Origin: Arenicella xantha
GTDB lineage: Bacteria; Pseudomonadota; Gammaproteobacteria; Arenicellales; Arenicellaceae
Direction of reading: 5' to 3'
NCBI RefSeq assembly: GCF_003315245.1
Contig: NZ_QNRT01000005.1
Location: 186,001 to 250,000 of the forward strand
DNA length: 64,000 nucleotides
The notes under the pieces are model-generated. The model did no database searches, was not told where the DNA came from, and worked only from the letters and a program-made list of their open reading frames with translations. Below, piece by piece: positions 1 through 9,150 of the stretch. Position 1 is the stretch's first letter; every line of letters starts with the position of its first letter. Both the position numbers and the translations under genes were made by a program.

Positions 1-182
1 ACGCCGTTATCGACCGCCCGTGCGACTTCTGCCGACAGCGCGATTGTCAGCTCTCCGTTGTGGTACTCAATGGCTTGAGGATCCGCTGCTTGGACTTGCC
101 CAGTTTGGGTCAATATCAGTATCGCCAGCAGAGCCCTAATGCCTGCGGGTAGGTGTCGCTGATAACTGCGTTTGGTGAGCAA
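1..182 (-). CDS. DUF4390 family protein, N-terminal part (cut by window edge)
   Basis: About 60 residues are visible, running off the left edge. Translation from a TTG at 182-180 gives a basic start (LTKRSYQRH), a hydrophobic stretch (ALLAILILTQ) and a probable cleavage region near VQA-AD, so it looks secreted or periplasmic. The next residues (IEYHNGELTIALSAEVARAV) resemble the start of DUF4390 proteins, whose function is not known to me. An in-frame stop lies just upstream, so TTG is the only reasonable start. It begins 22 bases after the rsmB stop. The order rsmB-DUF4390, often followed by an ntrY/ntrX two-component system, is common in gammaproteobacteria; that context is the main support. 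Confidence 0.6.
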   Translation of the reverse strand, partial: MLTKRSYQRHLPAGIRALLAILILTQTGQVQAADPQAIEYHNGELTIALSAEVARAVDNG

Positions 183-203
183 TGGTTTCTCTGTATAAGC
201 GGT

Positions 204-1517
204 TTAAGTGTCGGTGTTCGCTTTCTGTATGAGGCAATAATAAAACCCATCCATCGCATGCACACCAGGCAATGTCTGCACACCAGGCTCTACGGTTTGT
301 GCGACCGGATGTGGCGTGGCGATTAGCATAGCATCGTTTTGTTGCGCAACAAACTGGCTGACTTGAGCGTTATTTTCGGCCGGCAGTATTGAACAAGTCA
401 TGTATAACATTTTCCCGCCTGGTGCGAGATAAGCCCAAAGATTTTGTAATAACGCGGCCTGAATTGATTGCAGTTGTTCGATATCGCTGGGGCGGCGATG
501 GTGTTTGATGTCTGGATGTCGTCGTATTACGCCTAAGCCGCTACACGGGGCGTCTATTAAAATACGTTGGTAGCCTGTTGCTGGGGTTGGCCAACTGGGT
601 GTTTCGCTGGCATCGGCTACATAGACATTCGCATTCAGTTGTAGTCGGGCTAAGGTGCCATGTAATTGCTCGCAACGTGATTCTGAGATGTCTAGTGCAT
701 CCATGCTTAGTTGGTTATCGCAACGTTCCAAAATGTGCGCGGTTTTGCCGCCGGGAGCGGCGCAGGCGTCGAGTACGTGCATGCCTGGTTGGCAGTCGAG
801 CAGGTCGGCGGCAATTTGCGCTGCGGAGTCTTGTACTGAGCACGCGCCTTGATCGAATTGTGGTAGCAGTGTTACCGACACCGGTTGTTGCAAAATCAGG
901 CCGTCGCGGGTATTTGGGTCAATATCAGACGCTATACCAGCCTCAGCTAGTTGTGATTGGTAGTCATCGCGTGAAGCGTGTCTACTATTGACGCGCAAAC
1001 ACATAGGTGGGCGTTGGTTGTTGCCAGCCATGATGGCCGCAGCCTGTTGCGGCCAAGCAGTGTCAATGGCGTCGCGGATCCAGCTTGGATGGCTCAGCGA
1101 ATTCATGTCTTGCTCAAGTATTAACGGATCGCGCTGCGCGGTGCGCAGACAGCCATTAATTAAGTTCTTGGCCCATTGTTTATTTAATTGTTTGCAGGCA
1201 CTAACGGTTTCGGCCACCGCGGCATGTTCGGCGGTGTCTAATTTGCGAAGTTGGTATAAGCCCACGAGTAGCACGAAGTGGATAACTCGGTCTTTATTGC
1301 GAATCGGTGTTTTAAGCAAGCTTGCCGCAACGGTGTCTAATTCGCCGTACCAGCGGCACACACCATATATAAGTTCTTGAATGAATCCGCGGTCTTGCGG
1401 TGAAAAATCTTGTGTCTCAAACAAATCGGCCAGCGCTGCATCAAGCGAGTGTCCTTTGTCGATGATTTGCCAACAGAGTTTAGCCGCTGCTGCGCGCGTG
1501 TTTAGCGTCTTTGCCAT
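204..1517 (-). CDS. rsmB: 16S rRNA (cytosine-967-C5)-methyltransferase RsmB
   Basis: Methylates C967 of 16S rRNA using S-adenosylmethionine. The 437-residue length fits the family. The N-terminal ~140 residues form the NusB-like RNA-binding domain (QDRGFIQELIYGVCRW), followed by the Rossmann methyltransferase. The SAM motif is DACAAPGGKTAHI, motif IV is DAPCSGLGVIRRHPD, and the TCS motif (MLYMTCSILPAEN) holds the second conserved cysteine of the RsmB/Nop2 family. The ATG start follows fmt by 9 bases, so def, fmt and rsmB are probably one transcript, the usual gammaproteobacterial arrangement. Nothing odd was seen. Confidence 0.96.
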   Translation of the reverse strand: MAKTLNTRAAAAKLCWQIIDKGHSLDAALADLFETQDFSPQDRGFIQELIYGVCRWYGELDTVAASLLKTPIRNKDRVIHFVLLVGLYQLRKLDTAEHAAVAETVSACKQLNKQWAKNLINGCLRTAQRDPLILEQDMNSLSHPSWIRDAIDTAWPQQAAAIMAGNNQRPPMCLRVNSRHASRDDYQSQLAEAGIASDIDPNTRDGLILQQPVSVTLLPQFDQGACSVQDSAAQIAADLLDCQPGMHVLDACAAPGGKTAHILERCDNQLSMDALDISESRCEQLHGTLARLQLNANVYVADASETPSWPTPATGYQRILIDAPCSGLGVIRRHPDIKHHRRPSDIEQLQSIQAALLQNLWAYLAPGGKMLYMTCSILPAENNAQVSQFVAQQNDAMLIATPHPVAQTVEPGVQTLPGVHAMDGFYYCLIQKANTDT

Positions 1518-1526
1518 GTCGTCAAC

Positions 1527-2468
1527 CTATCCGAGTTGGTCGCCGACACTGAGCGGGTAACCGTTGCGGAACTCTTTATATGGCATGGCGCGACTACCAT
1601 CACGTTGCAGCGTACCAATCTTAAGTGAGCCGGTGGCACACGCTACCGATATGCCGTCATCATCCAGCGCAATAATTGTGCCTGGTGTGGGGGCGCTCTG
1701 TTGGCTCACTGTTGCGTCTTGCACATTTGGATGGGTGTCGCTGATTCGTAAGCGGGTATCGCCATGCTGAGTTTGGCAGCCTGGCCATGGAAAGAAGGCT
1801 CTGGCCTTTCGGTCGATTGCCGCTGCACTGAGATTCCAGTCGACGATTGATTCGTGCTTCTCGATCTTTTTGGCGTAGCAGGATTGGTCATGATCCTGCG
1901 GTGTAGGCACTAGTTTTGGGTTTTCTGCCAAGTTGGTGAGTGTCTCGATGATGCCTTCGGCACCTAATGCGGCGAGTTTGTCATGTAATGACGCGCTGGT
2001 TTCATCGGGGGCGATCATGATCTTGCGCATTTGAAATACCGGCCCCGTGTCGAGCCCGCGTTCCATTTGCATGATGCTTGCGCCGGTTTCACTGTCGCCA
2101 GCTTCGATTGCTCGTTGAATGGGCGCCGCACCGCGCCAGCGAGGGAGTAACGAGGCATGAATATTCAGGCAGCCTAATGCGGGAACATCCAGAATTGATT
2201 GGGGCAGTAACATGCCGTATGCCACGACCACCATGATGTCAGCATTGAGCGCCTGCACATTAGCCACCTCGTTTTTCAGGCTGGTGGGCTGAAAAACCGG
2301 AATATTGTGTTGTTCGGCAACCCGCTTAACCGGTGGGGGAGATAATTTCTTGCCGCGCCCTGAGCGCCGATCGGGTTGGGTAAATACCGCGACCACGTCA
2401 TGGCTATCTATCAATGCCGATAGCGGTGCCACCGCGAACTCGGGCGTGCCTGCGAAAATAACTTTCAT
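1527..2468 (-). CDS. fmt: Methionyl-tRNA formyltransferase
   Basis: Transfers a formyl group from 10-formyltetrahydrofolate to the initiator Met-tRNA. At 313 residues it is the normal length. The N-terminal formyltransferase fold starts MKVIFAGTPEFAV. The folate/active-site segment LGCLNIHASLLPRWRGAAP carries the conserved Asn-x-His, and MERGLDTGPV follows with the conserved Asp. A C-terminal OB-like domain follows residue ~205 (FFPWPGCQT). It lies between def and rsmB on the same strand, 27 bases after def, so formylation and deformylation functions are paired in one operon. Confidence 0.97.
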   Translation of the reverse strand: MKVIFAGTPEFAVAPLSALIDSHDVVAVFTQPDRRSGRGKKLSPPPVKRVAEQHNIPVFQPTSLKNEVANVQALNADIMVVVAYGMLLPQSILDVPALGCLNIHASLLPRWRGAAPIQRAIEAGDSETGASIMQMERGLDTGPVFQMRKIMIAPDETSASLHDKLAALGAEGIIETLTNLAENPKLVPTPQDHDQSCYAKKIEKHESIVDWNLSAAAIDRKARAFFPWPGCQTQHGDTRLRISDTHPNVQDATVSQQSAPTPGTIIALDDDGISVACATGSLKIGTLQRDGSRAMPYKEFRNGYPLSVGDQLG

Positions 2469-2495
2469 GCTGGTATGTGTCTCGTGTGAGAGCCG

Positions 2496-2993
2496 CTACA
2501 GACGTGCTCGCTTAACCATCTTCTTGCGAATGCGGTCCTGCTTGAGTCGTGATAGATAGTCGACAAATACTTTACCTGCCAAATGATCCATCTCATGTTG
2601 TATGCAAACGGCGAGCAGGCCCTCAGCATCAAGCTCAAAGATTTCACCTTGCTGGTCTAATGCGGTGATCTTTATGCGTTCGGCTCGTTTGACCGGCGCA
2701 TAGTATTCTGGAACCGATAGACAGCCTTCGTCGTATACTTGTTCGCCGTCACGTTCTATCACGGTAGGATTAATTAATATCAATGGAGAGTTGCGATCGT
2801 CGGACAAATCCATCACGATAACTTGTTCATGTACGTCGACTTGGGTAGCGGCTAAGCCGATACCGTTGGCGTCGTACATGGTGTCTATCATGTCGGAAAC
2901 GAGCGTACGAACGCGGTCATCCACCGTTTTAACGGGTTTTGCCACGGTTCTGAGGCGTTCATCGGGGTAGACTAATATTTCTAAAATCGCCAT
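2496..2993 (-). CDS. def: Peptide deformylase
   Basis: Metal-dependent hydrolase that removes the formyl group from nascent proteins. All three family motifs are present: [15 protein letters not shown] (metal-binding Cys) and QHEMDHL (HExxH metal ligands and catalytic Glu). I start at the ATG at 2993, giving 165 residues beginning [14 protein letters not shown] as in most deformylases; the longer frame opens with a TTG two codons earlier and is unlikely. No strong Shine-Dalgarno is visible. First gene of the def-fmt-rsmB operon, divergent from the LysM gene. Confidence 0.97.
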   Translation of the reverse strand: MAILEILVYPDERLRTVAKPVKTVDDRVRTLVSDMIDTMYDANGIGLAATQVDVHEQVIVMDLSDDRNSPLILINPTVIERDGEQVYDEGCLSVPEYYAPVKRAERIKITALDQQGEIFELDAEGLLAVCIQHEMDHLAGKVFVDYLSRLKQDRIRKKMVKRARL

Positions 2994-3074
2994 GTGCAAG
3001 CACTATTCTGTTGATTTACTTCAATTTTGCATACAGTTTGGCGTAAAAATAACGTAAACTGCATTCTACATTGT

Positions 3075-3104
3075 TTGCGTAACATACTAAATAAGCAGTA
3101 TTAT
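3075..3104 (+). promoter_or_regulatory. Candidate promoter for the LysM gene
   Basis: TTGCGT at 3075-3080 and TATTAT at 3099-3104 are separated by 18 bases in the 208-base divergent gap between def and the LysM gene. This is a sigma-70-like pattern seen by eye only. It would give a leader of about 90 bases. Confidence 0.35.
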
Positions 3105-3201
3105 TTGCTTTTCGAGTATGCGTTTCGGATGCGTGTATTATGCGTTATTCGGTATCGACATACCATGAAAACCAATTGCCTAACCAGCTGGTCAAAACAG
3201 A

Positions 3202-4299
3202 ATGACAACAAAAAAACTAAATTTACACCAAAATCGCGCACGCACTTCCTACCGAAAGTCTTTTCAAAAGACAATTGCTGGGTTCTTAATGGGACTGGTG
3301 CTTGGTAGTGTATCAATCGCAAGTCTCGCTCAGGATAACCCAGTTCTAGCGGATTCGTACCCAGATCGCTACACGGTGGTTGAGGGCGATACCTTATGGG
3401 GTATCTCGGCTCGGTTTCTGCGTGATCCATGGCGCTGGCCCGAAGTATGGCAGGGTAATCCTCAAGTTCAAAACCCAGATCTCATTTTTCCGGGTGACGT
3501 ATTGGTGATGACCTTTGTTGATGGTCGACCAGTATTGAAGTCATTGCGTCGAGAGACGGTCAAGATGTCGCCGTCAGCTCGCAGTGTTCGCTACGATTCC
3601 ATTCCGGTAATTGATCCTGCTGCGATCAGTGCTTATCTCGATGCGCCATTGGTGACTGATGATAATGAACTGAAAAATGCGGGGTATATTGTCGACGGAT
3701 TCGATAATCGATTGTTGATGGGCAAGTATGACCAGTTTTATGCCAGAAACATTCTTGATACCGAAGCCGATGCCTACCGCGTATTTCGTGCTGGCCGGCA
3801 CTTTATCGACCCATTTACTGGCGAAAGCTTGGGTTGGGAAGCGGTGCACTTAGGTGACGCAAATATGCTTAAAGGCGGCGATCCAGCTCGGCTCGTATTG
3901 ACCAAAGCCTACAAAGACGTGACATTACGTGATCGGTTACGCCCTATTTACGATAAAGAAGCGCTACCGTTCTATTTCCCTAAGGCGCCAGACAACGATG
4001 ACGTCCGTGGCGTTATCTTGGAGACCCCTAATGCGTCAACTGAATTGGGAGCGCTGTCGATAGTGGCGGTTAATCTCGGTATTCGTGAGGGTATGAAGGT
4101 TGGCGACGTGCTTAGAATACGAAGCCAATCTGTTGCCAAGAAAGATCCAATGACTGGCGAAGCATATAAAATTCCAGAAGAAAAGGTTGGCTTGGGAATG
4201 GTTTTCAGAACGTTTGAAAAGGTCAGTTATATGTTGATTACTGACACCAAGCGTCAAGTTCGCCCAGGTGATGTTGTGGTTAGCCCCAACCAAGAGTAA
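3202..4299 (+). CDS. LysM domain protein, exported
   Basis: A 365-residue protein with a basic N-terminus and hydrophobic segment (FLMGLVLGSVSIASLAQ, residues ~27-45), so it is probably exported. One LysM domain at about residues 54-100 (YTVVEGDTLWGISARFLRD ... NPDLIFPGDVLVM) should bind peptidoglycan. The rest (DKEALPFYFPKAPDNDD and the C-terminal region) has no motif I can assign. Proteins of this architecture commonly lie between def and dprA in gammaproteobacteria, but their role is unclear; cell-wall association is inferred from LysM. The ribosome-binding site before the ATG is weak. Confidence 0.85.
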   Translation: MTTKKLNLHQNRARTSYRKSFQKTIAGFLMGLVLGSVSIASLAQDNPVLADSYPDRYTVVEGDTLWGISARFLRDPWRWPEVWQGNPQVQNPDLIFPGDVLVMTFVDGRPVLKSLRRETVKMSPSARSVRYDSIPVIDPAAISAYLDAPLVTDDNELKNAGYIVDGFDNRLLMGKYDQFYARNILDTEADAYRVFRAGRHFIDPFTGESLGWEAVHLGDANMLKGGDPARLVLTKAYKDVTLRDRLRPIYDKEALPFYFPKAPDNDDVRGVILETPNASTELGALSIVAVNLGIREGMKVGDVLRIRSQSVAKKDPMTGEAYKIPEEKVGLGMVFRTFEKVSYMLITDTKRQVRPGDVVVSPNQE

Positions 4300-4374
4300 G
4301 CTTAAGCAGTACTAACAACATTGGGCCGGTTGCCATGCCGGCTCTCTACTGCAGATGGATCTGCTATTTAGGAT

Positions 4375-4404
4375 GAACCCGCTAGTTTTTTGCTTGGCGG
4401 GTTC
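4375..4404. terminator. Hairpin between LysM gene and dprA
   Basis: An 8-bp perfect stem, GAACCCGC (4375-4382) with GCGGGTTC (4397-4404), and a T-rich 14-base loop. A smaller GCCGG/CCGGC hairpin lies at 4324-4341. Neither has a T-run after the stem, so termination is uncertain; an mRNA-stability element is an alternative. Confidence 0.4.
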
Positions 4405-4442
4405 CTCTGATTATTGACCGCAAACCAAGGAGGGTCTTGCTT

Positions 4443-5555
4443 ATGAAGAAACAATCATCCCGAGATACCTGTCGCTCCGACTGGTGTGCTTTGATCCGAG
4501 ATCGACGTTGGTCGACTCGTCAGAAGCTTATTTTACTTGAGAGTATCGGTCCGCCAGCGGCAGTATTAAATGCACCTAGGTCGCGCATCCAAGAATTGAT
4601 AGGGCTGACTAAGCACTGGCATGCTGGGCGGGCGGCGGCGCGCGACGTTGAGCGAGACATGGATTGGTTGTCACAAGCCAGTCACCAGTTAATCGATTTT
4701 TGGCATGCGAGTTTTCCATCGGCATTACGGGAGTTGCCAGATCCTCCGATTGCCCTGTTTGCGATTGGCGATCTTACTTGCCTCAATGAGCCGAAGGTCT
4801 CAATTGTCGGGTCACGTCGTCCAACTCCGGTTGGCCGTCGTTTAGTCGCATCGATTGCGTCGGATTTGGCGCGGCTCGGAGTTGTGGTAACGAGTGGTAT
4901 GGCGCTTGGCATTGATGGTTTGGCGCATCAAGCGGCTCTGGCTGAAAATGCGAAGAGTATTGCAATTTTGGGTAGTGGTTTAGATCGACCTACACCAAGT
5001 AGGCATGAGAAGTTATATAAGCAGCTGTGTGAGACAGGATTGGTGTTGTCAGAATACCCTATTGGCACGCATGCGACCCGCTACACGTTTCCCGAGCGTA
5101 ACCGCCTAGTAAGTGGTGTATCGCTCGGTGTGGTGATTGTGGAGGCTGCTGAGCGCAGTGGAACGCTGATTACCGCGCGGCTGGCGATGGAGCAGAATAG
5201 AGAGGTCATGGTGTTGCCCGGTTCGGCTTTGAGTGCTCAATATGCTGGGTCGCATCGGCTTATTCAGCAGGGCGCTGGGTTGGTGCTTGACGGTCAAGAT
5301 GTCTTGAACTGTCTGGCCCTAGAGATTCAGCAGTCAGTGGCTGCCAGTAGTAAGACTGAAGCGGCTATTGTTCGAGGTTTGCCGTCAGATTGTGTCGAAT
5401 TATTGCATTGTATTGACGCTGCTGGTAGCACCGTGAACGACATAATTTTGGAGAGCGGATTGACGCCAGCAGAAGTTTCATCCATGCTAATAACGTTGGA
5501 GTTAGCTGGCGCTGTCGCGGTTGGGGTAGATGGAGGTTATGTCAATCTGTCGTAA
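4443..5555 (+). CDS. dprA: DNA-processing protein DprA
   Basis: Binds incoming single-stranded DNA during natural transformation and loads RecA. I use the ATG at 4443 (370 residues) because a strong Shine-Dalgarno AAGGAGGG (4427-4434) ends 8 bases before it; an upstream TTG at 4437 is too close. The Rossmann-like core shows SIVGSRRPTPVG, VVTSGMALGIDGLAH, AILGSGLDRPTP and RYTFPERNRLVSG, all DprA signatures. The C-terminal ~70 residues resemble the winged-helix DprA C-domain. Together with the pilus operon downstream, it would fit a transformable organism, though dprA is also kept in many non-competent bacteria. Confidence 0.94.
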   Translation: MKKQSSRDTCRSDWCALIRDRRWSTRQKLILLESIGPPAAVLNAPRSRIQELIGLTKHWHAGRAAARDVERDMDWLSQASHQLIDFWHASFPSALRELPDPPIALFAIGDLTCLNEPKVSIVGSRRPTPVGRRLVASIASDLARLGVVVTSGMALGIDGLAHQAALAENAKSIAILGSGLDRPTPSRHEKLYKQLCETGLVLSEYPIGTHATRYTFPERNRLVSGVSLGVVIVEAAERSGTLITARLAMEQNREVMVLPGSALSAQYAGSHRLIQQGAGLVLDGQDVLNCLALEIQQSVAASSKTEAAIVRGLPSDCVELLHCIDAAGSTVNDIILESGLTPAEVSSMLITLELAGAVAVGVDGGYVNLS

Positions 5556-5618
5556 TTTAGCAGATGCTAGCCCACAGTCTTTAGACGGCGGCTTTTTAAA
5601 GTGATGGGAGAGGTGGAT

Positions 5619-6101
5619 ATGAAAGAAGATATGTTGGAAGTCTTGATTTATCTCTTCGAGAATTACATTGCCGATGGCGTAGCACTTGACCCCAGTCACG
5701 ATGAATTGGCGGATGAACTTGCCGGTGCGGGCTTTCCCGGAGAAGAAATTGAGAAGGCGTTCGTTTGGCTCGAAGGTCTACTAGAAATTAGCGAGCAAGA
5801 CACACAGCACAATCAGCCACAGGCAGCCGAATCATGGCGCTATTACACGGCTGATGAGTTTGCGTGCTTGAAACTTGAAGGAACGTCGTTACTTACTCGA
5901 TTGGTTGATGCCGGCGTATTAGACCAGTTTCTTCGTGAGATGGTGATTGATCGTGTAATGGCGTTGGATTCCGCTGAAGTGAATATTGACCACATAAAAT
6001 GGGTCATTTTGATGGTGTTGAGTAACCAGCCAGGCTTCTCTGAGATTGCGGAATGGGCCGAAGTGGTAGTAACTGAAGACCTTGCGCCGGTGATTCATTA
6101 G
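5619..6101 (+). CDS. smg: Smg family protein (DUF494)
   Basis: A 160-residue protein beginning MKEDMLEVLIYLFENY, the characteristic start of the Smg/DUF494 family, and carrying SLLTRLVDAGVLDQFLREMV in its second half. The ATG at 5619 is chosen because GGGAGAGG (5606-5613) sits at good spacing; the frame extends to a GTG at 5601 that would cover this site. Smg has no established function. It lies between dprA and topA, as in many gammaproteobacteria, probably in the dprA transcript. Confidence 0.9.
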   Translation: MKEDMLEVLIYLFENYIADGVALDPSHDELADELAGAGFPGEEIEKAFVWLEGLLEISEQDTQHNQPQAAESWRYYTADEFACLKLEGTSLLTRLVDAGVLDQFLREMVIDRVMALDSAEVNIDHIKWVILMVLSNQPGFSEIAEWAEVVVTEDLAPVIH

Positions 6102-6308
6102 CGTTAAAGGCTTAATTTTGATCAACGCTTTTACGACTCAGGTAAGCGAAAAATATAATGCAGATTGGGTGAAACTTGCCCAATGACAGCAGAACGTGGA
6201 TACTTCTTCCACCAAACTATTCTTAGTCTGGACTCGAAGTGGCGCATAGTCAGTTACTATTTGTGCCGATTTGAGTGCAACTAATTAGACAACATATAAG
6301 CGAGCATA

Positions 6309-9047
6309 ATGGGCAAATCGTTAGTTATCGTCGAGTCACCAGCAAAGGCTAAAACGATCAACAAATATTTAGGTAGCGACTACATAGTTAAGTCCAGTGT
6401 TGGTCATATTCGAGATTTGCCAACCAGTGGTGGCGACAAAAAACCAATTGATGCCAAGGAGCGTGCGCGCCAAGCAGCAATTACGCGAAAGTTGTCACCA
6501 GAAGACAAAATCATCCACAAGCAAAAGAAAAGCAAGCAGCAGTTGATCAATCGAATGGGGGTGAATCCCGACAAAGATTGGGAGGCGCGCTACGAAATCT
6601 TGCCTGGTAAAGAGAAGGTGGTGGATGAATTAGTTAAGCTTGCCAAAGATGCTGACGTTATTTATCTCGCGACGGATATGGATCGTGAGGGAGAAGCAAT
6701 CGCATGGCATTTGCAAGAAGCCATCGGCGGCGACCCGTCACGTTATCGACGTGTGGTGTTTAACGAGATTACCAAGACGGCTATTCAAGCCGCATTTGAG
6801 AAGCCTGGCCCTGTTGATATGGCTAGAGTCAACGCTCAGCAGGCCAGACGATTTCTTGATCGCGTGGTGGGCTATATGGTGTCGCCACTATTGTGGGCTA
6901 AAATCGCGCGTGGCTTGTCAGCAGGCCGTGTTCAATCAGTCGCCTTGAGGTTGGTTGTGGAGCGCGAGCGCGAGATTCGGGCATTCATTCCAGAGGAATA
7001 CTGGGACTTATTTGCTGATCTGAAGACCGCCGGTAAAGATTCGGTCAATTTTGAGGTGAGAAAGCATCGCGGTGAGAATTTCAAGCCGTTGACTGAGGCG
7101 CAGACCTTAGCTGCTATTGATGAGTTAAAGGCGGCGGATTACCGTATTGCCGACATCAAAGAGAGGCCTACATCGACTAAGCCTACTGCGCCGTATATAA
7201 CGTCCACATTGCAACAAGCCGCAAGCACTCGGCTTGGGTTTGGTGTGAAAAAGACCATGATGTTGGCTCAGCGGCTCTATGAAGCCGGTTATATCACTTA
7301 TATGAGAACCGACTCGACCAATTTGAGTCAGGGCGCCGTTGCTCAGTGTCGTGACTACATTGCTGATAAATACGGTAAGAAATATTTGCCTGAGTCACCA
7401 ATTTCTTATGCGAGTAAAGAAGGCGCGCAGGACGCGCATGAGGCGATTCGCCCTTCGGATGTGTCAATACTGCCGACTCAGTTAAGTAATGTTGACCGTG
7501 ATGCCGAGCGCCTTTACACCTTGATTTGGCGGCAATTTTTGGCTTGTCAGATGACGCCAGCTAAGTTTATGAGCACCAGTGTGGTGGTTGAAGCTGGTGA
7601 CTATGAGTTACGCACACGTGGGCGTGTCATTTTGTTTGATGGCTATCAGAAGGTGCAGCCTCCAATGAGCGCCAAAGGCGACGATGATGCGGTATTGCCG
7701 CCGATGAAGGTCAATGAAGTGTTGGCTTTGCAGGCGCTAAACCCAACGCAGCATTTCACTAAGCCGCCAGCACGGTTTACCGAAGCGAGTTTGGTTAAGG
7801 AATTAGAGAAGCGTGGTATCGGTCGACCGTCTACTTACGCAGCGATTATTTCGACGATCCAAGACCGTGGCTATGTGCAAGTTGAAAAGCGTCGTTTTTA
7901 CGCACAAAAAATGGGCGATATTGTGACCGAGCGCTTGGTCGAGAGTTTTACTGAACTAATGGACTACGATTTTACCGCTAACATGGAAGATCGTTTGGAT
8001 GACGTAGCTAAAGGTCGACTGGAGTGGCGCGATTTACTTAATCGCTTTTATTCCGAGTTCTCAGAAACCTTGCTTAAGGCGCAGAATGACGATGACGGTG
8101 GCATGCGGCCCAATGAGCCGACTGAAACCGATATTGAATGCCCGACCTGTGGTCGGCCGATGCAGGTTCGCACCGGAACTACCGGGGTATTCCTTGGGTG
8201 TTCAGGTTATGTGTTGCCGCCGAAAGAGCGTTGCAAGTCCACTATGAACTTGGTGCCGGGTGATGAAGCCGTTAACGTTGATGAAGACGATGAAGCTGAA
8301 GCAAAGTTGCTTATCAAAAAGCATCATTGTGCAATTTGTCATTCGGCTATGGATAGTTATTTGCTTGATGAGTCTCGTAAGCTGCACATTTGTGGGAACA
8401 ATCCTGATTGTGCGGGCTTTGAGGTTGAGCAAGGTGTGTTCAAGATTAAGGGCTATGAAGGGCCGGTACTTGAATGCGATAAGTGTGGCAGCGACATGCA
8501 GTTAAAAAATGGTCGTTTTGGCAAGTATTTTGGTTGTACCAGCGAAGATTGTAAGAATACACGTAAGCTGCTTCGCAATGGTGAGGCAGCGCCGCCTAAG
8601 ATGGACCCAGTGTCGATGCCCGACTTGAAGTGCCTTAAGGTCGATGACCATTATGTGCTACGAGATGGTGCGTCCGGCTTGTTTCTAGCGGCGAGCGGGT
8701 TTCCTAAAAATCGTGAAACTAGAGCGCCTTTAGTGGCTGAAATTCTGCCATATAAGGATCAGATTGATAAAAAGTACACCTATTTATTCGATGCGCCTGT
8801 CGCGGATAAGGATGGTGTGCCGACGGTGATTCGCTACAGTCGTAAGACTAAGGAAATCTACGTTCAGTCAGAGGACGATGGTAAGGCGACTGGTTGGAAG
8901 GCTTTTTATGAGGGTGGCAAATGGGTCATCACTGATGGTAAGTCGGTGAAAAAGCCTAAAGCGAAGAAAAAAGCATCCAAGAAAAAGGCCAAGAAAAAAG
9001 TCACTAAGAAGAAGGCCAGCAAAAAGAAGGTTAGTAAAAAGCAGTAA
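6309..9047 (+). CDS. topA: DNA topoisomerase I
   Basis: Type IA topoisomerase relaxing negative supercoils. The 912 residues start with the Toprim domain ([18 protein letters not shown]; acidic triad in TDMDREGEA). The active-site tyrosine is Y331 in [14 protein letters not shown]. Three C-terminal zinc ribbons begin at about residues 611 (CPTCG), 674 (CAIC) and 723 (CDKCG). The last ~33 residues are a very Lys-rich tail of repeated KKA/KK units, likely DNA- or RNA polymerase-contacting as inferred from charge. The 207 bases upstream (6102-6308) contain no gene and no promoter I would defend. Confidence 0.97.
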   Translation: MGKSLVIVESPAKAKTINKYLGSDYIVKSSVGHIRDLPTSGGDKKPIDAKERARQAAITRKLSPEDKIIHKQKKSKQQLINRMGVNPDKDWEARYEILPGKEKVVDELVKLAKDADVIYLATDMDREGEAIAWHLQEAIGGDPSRYRRVVFNEITKTAIQAAFEKPGPVDMARVNAQQARRFLDRVVGYMVSPLLWAKIARGLSAGRVQSVALRLVVEREREIRAFIPEEYWDLFADLKTAGKDSVNFEVRKHRGENFKPLTEAQTLAAIDELKAADYRIADIKERPTSTKPTAPYITSTLQQAASTRLGFGVKKTMMLAQRLYEAGYITYMRTDSTNLSQGAVAQCRDYIADKYGKKYLPESPISYASKEGAQDAHEAIRPSDVSILPTQLSNVDRDAERLYTLIWRQFLACQMTPAKFMSTSVVVEAGDYELRTRGRVILFDGYQKVQPPMSAKGDDDAVLPPMKVNEVLALQALNPTQHFTKPPARFTEASLVKELEKRGIGRPSTYAAIISTIQDRGYVQVEKRRFYAQKMGDIVTERLVESFTELMDYDFTANMEDRLDDVAKGRLEWRDLLNRFYSEFSETLLKAQNDDDGGMRPNEPTETDIECPTCGRPMQVRTGTTGVFLGCSGYVLPPKERCKSTMNLVPGDEAVNVDEDDEAEAKLLIKKHHCAICHSAMDSYLLDESRKLHICGNNPDCAGFEVEQGVFKIKGYEGPVLECDKCGSDMQLKNGRFGKYFGCTSEDCKNTRKLLRNGEAAPPKMDPVSMPDLKCLKVDDHYVLRDGASGLFLAASGFPKNRETRAPLVAEILPYKDQIDKKYTYLFDAPVADKDGVPTVIRYSRKTKEIYVQSEDDGKATGWKAFYEGGKWVITDGKSVKKPKAKKKASKKKAKKKVTKKKASKKKVSKKQ

Positions 9048-9063
9048 TATTCTTATCTGTGAT

Positions 9064-9090
9064 GCGCCTCCGTTCAATTGACGGGTGCGC
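9064..9090. terminator. Possible bidirectional hairpin between topA and mrcA
   Basis: GCGC-CT-CCGT at 9064 onward pairs with ACGG-GT-GCGC ending at 9090, around the palindromic CAATTG, in the 103-base gap between convergent topA and mrcA. The stem has a 2-base internal mismatch and no clear T-run, so this is a weak call based on position and symmetry. Confidence 0.35.
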
Positions 9091-9150
9091 AGCGTAAGTT
9101 TGCTGGCCTAGCTAGTTGTATGGCCTGTCAATGAGAGGTAGTCGCGCTTG

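Noticed and set aside
578-1380. Two plus-strand frames (137 and 130 codons) antisense to rsmB
   Set aside because: They lie inside a fully conserved rsmB with all motifs, and their translations are basic and low-complexity, as expected of reverse-strand shadows.
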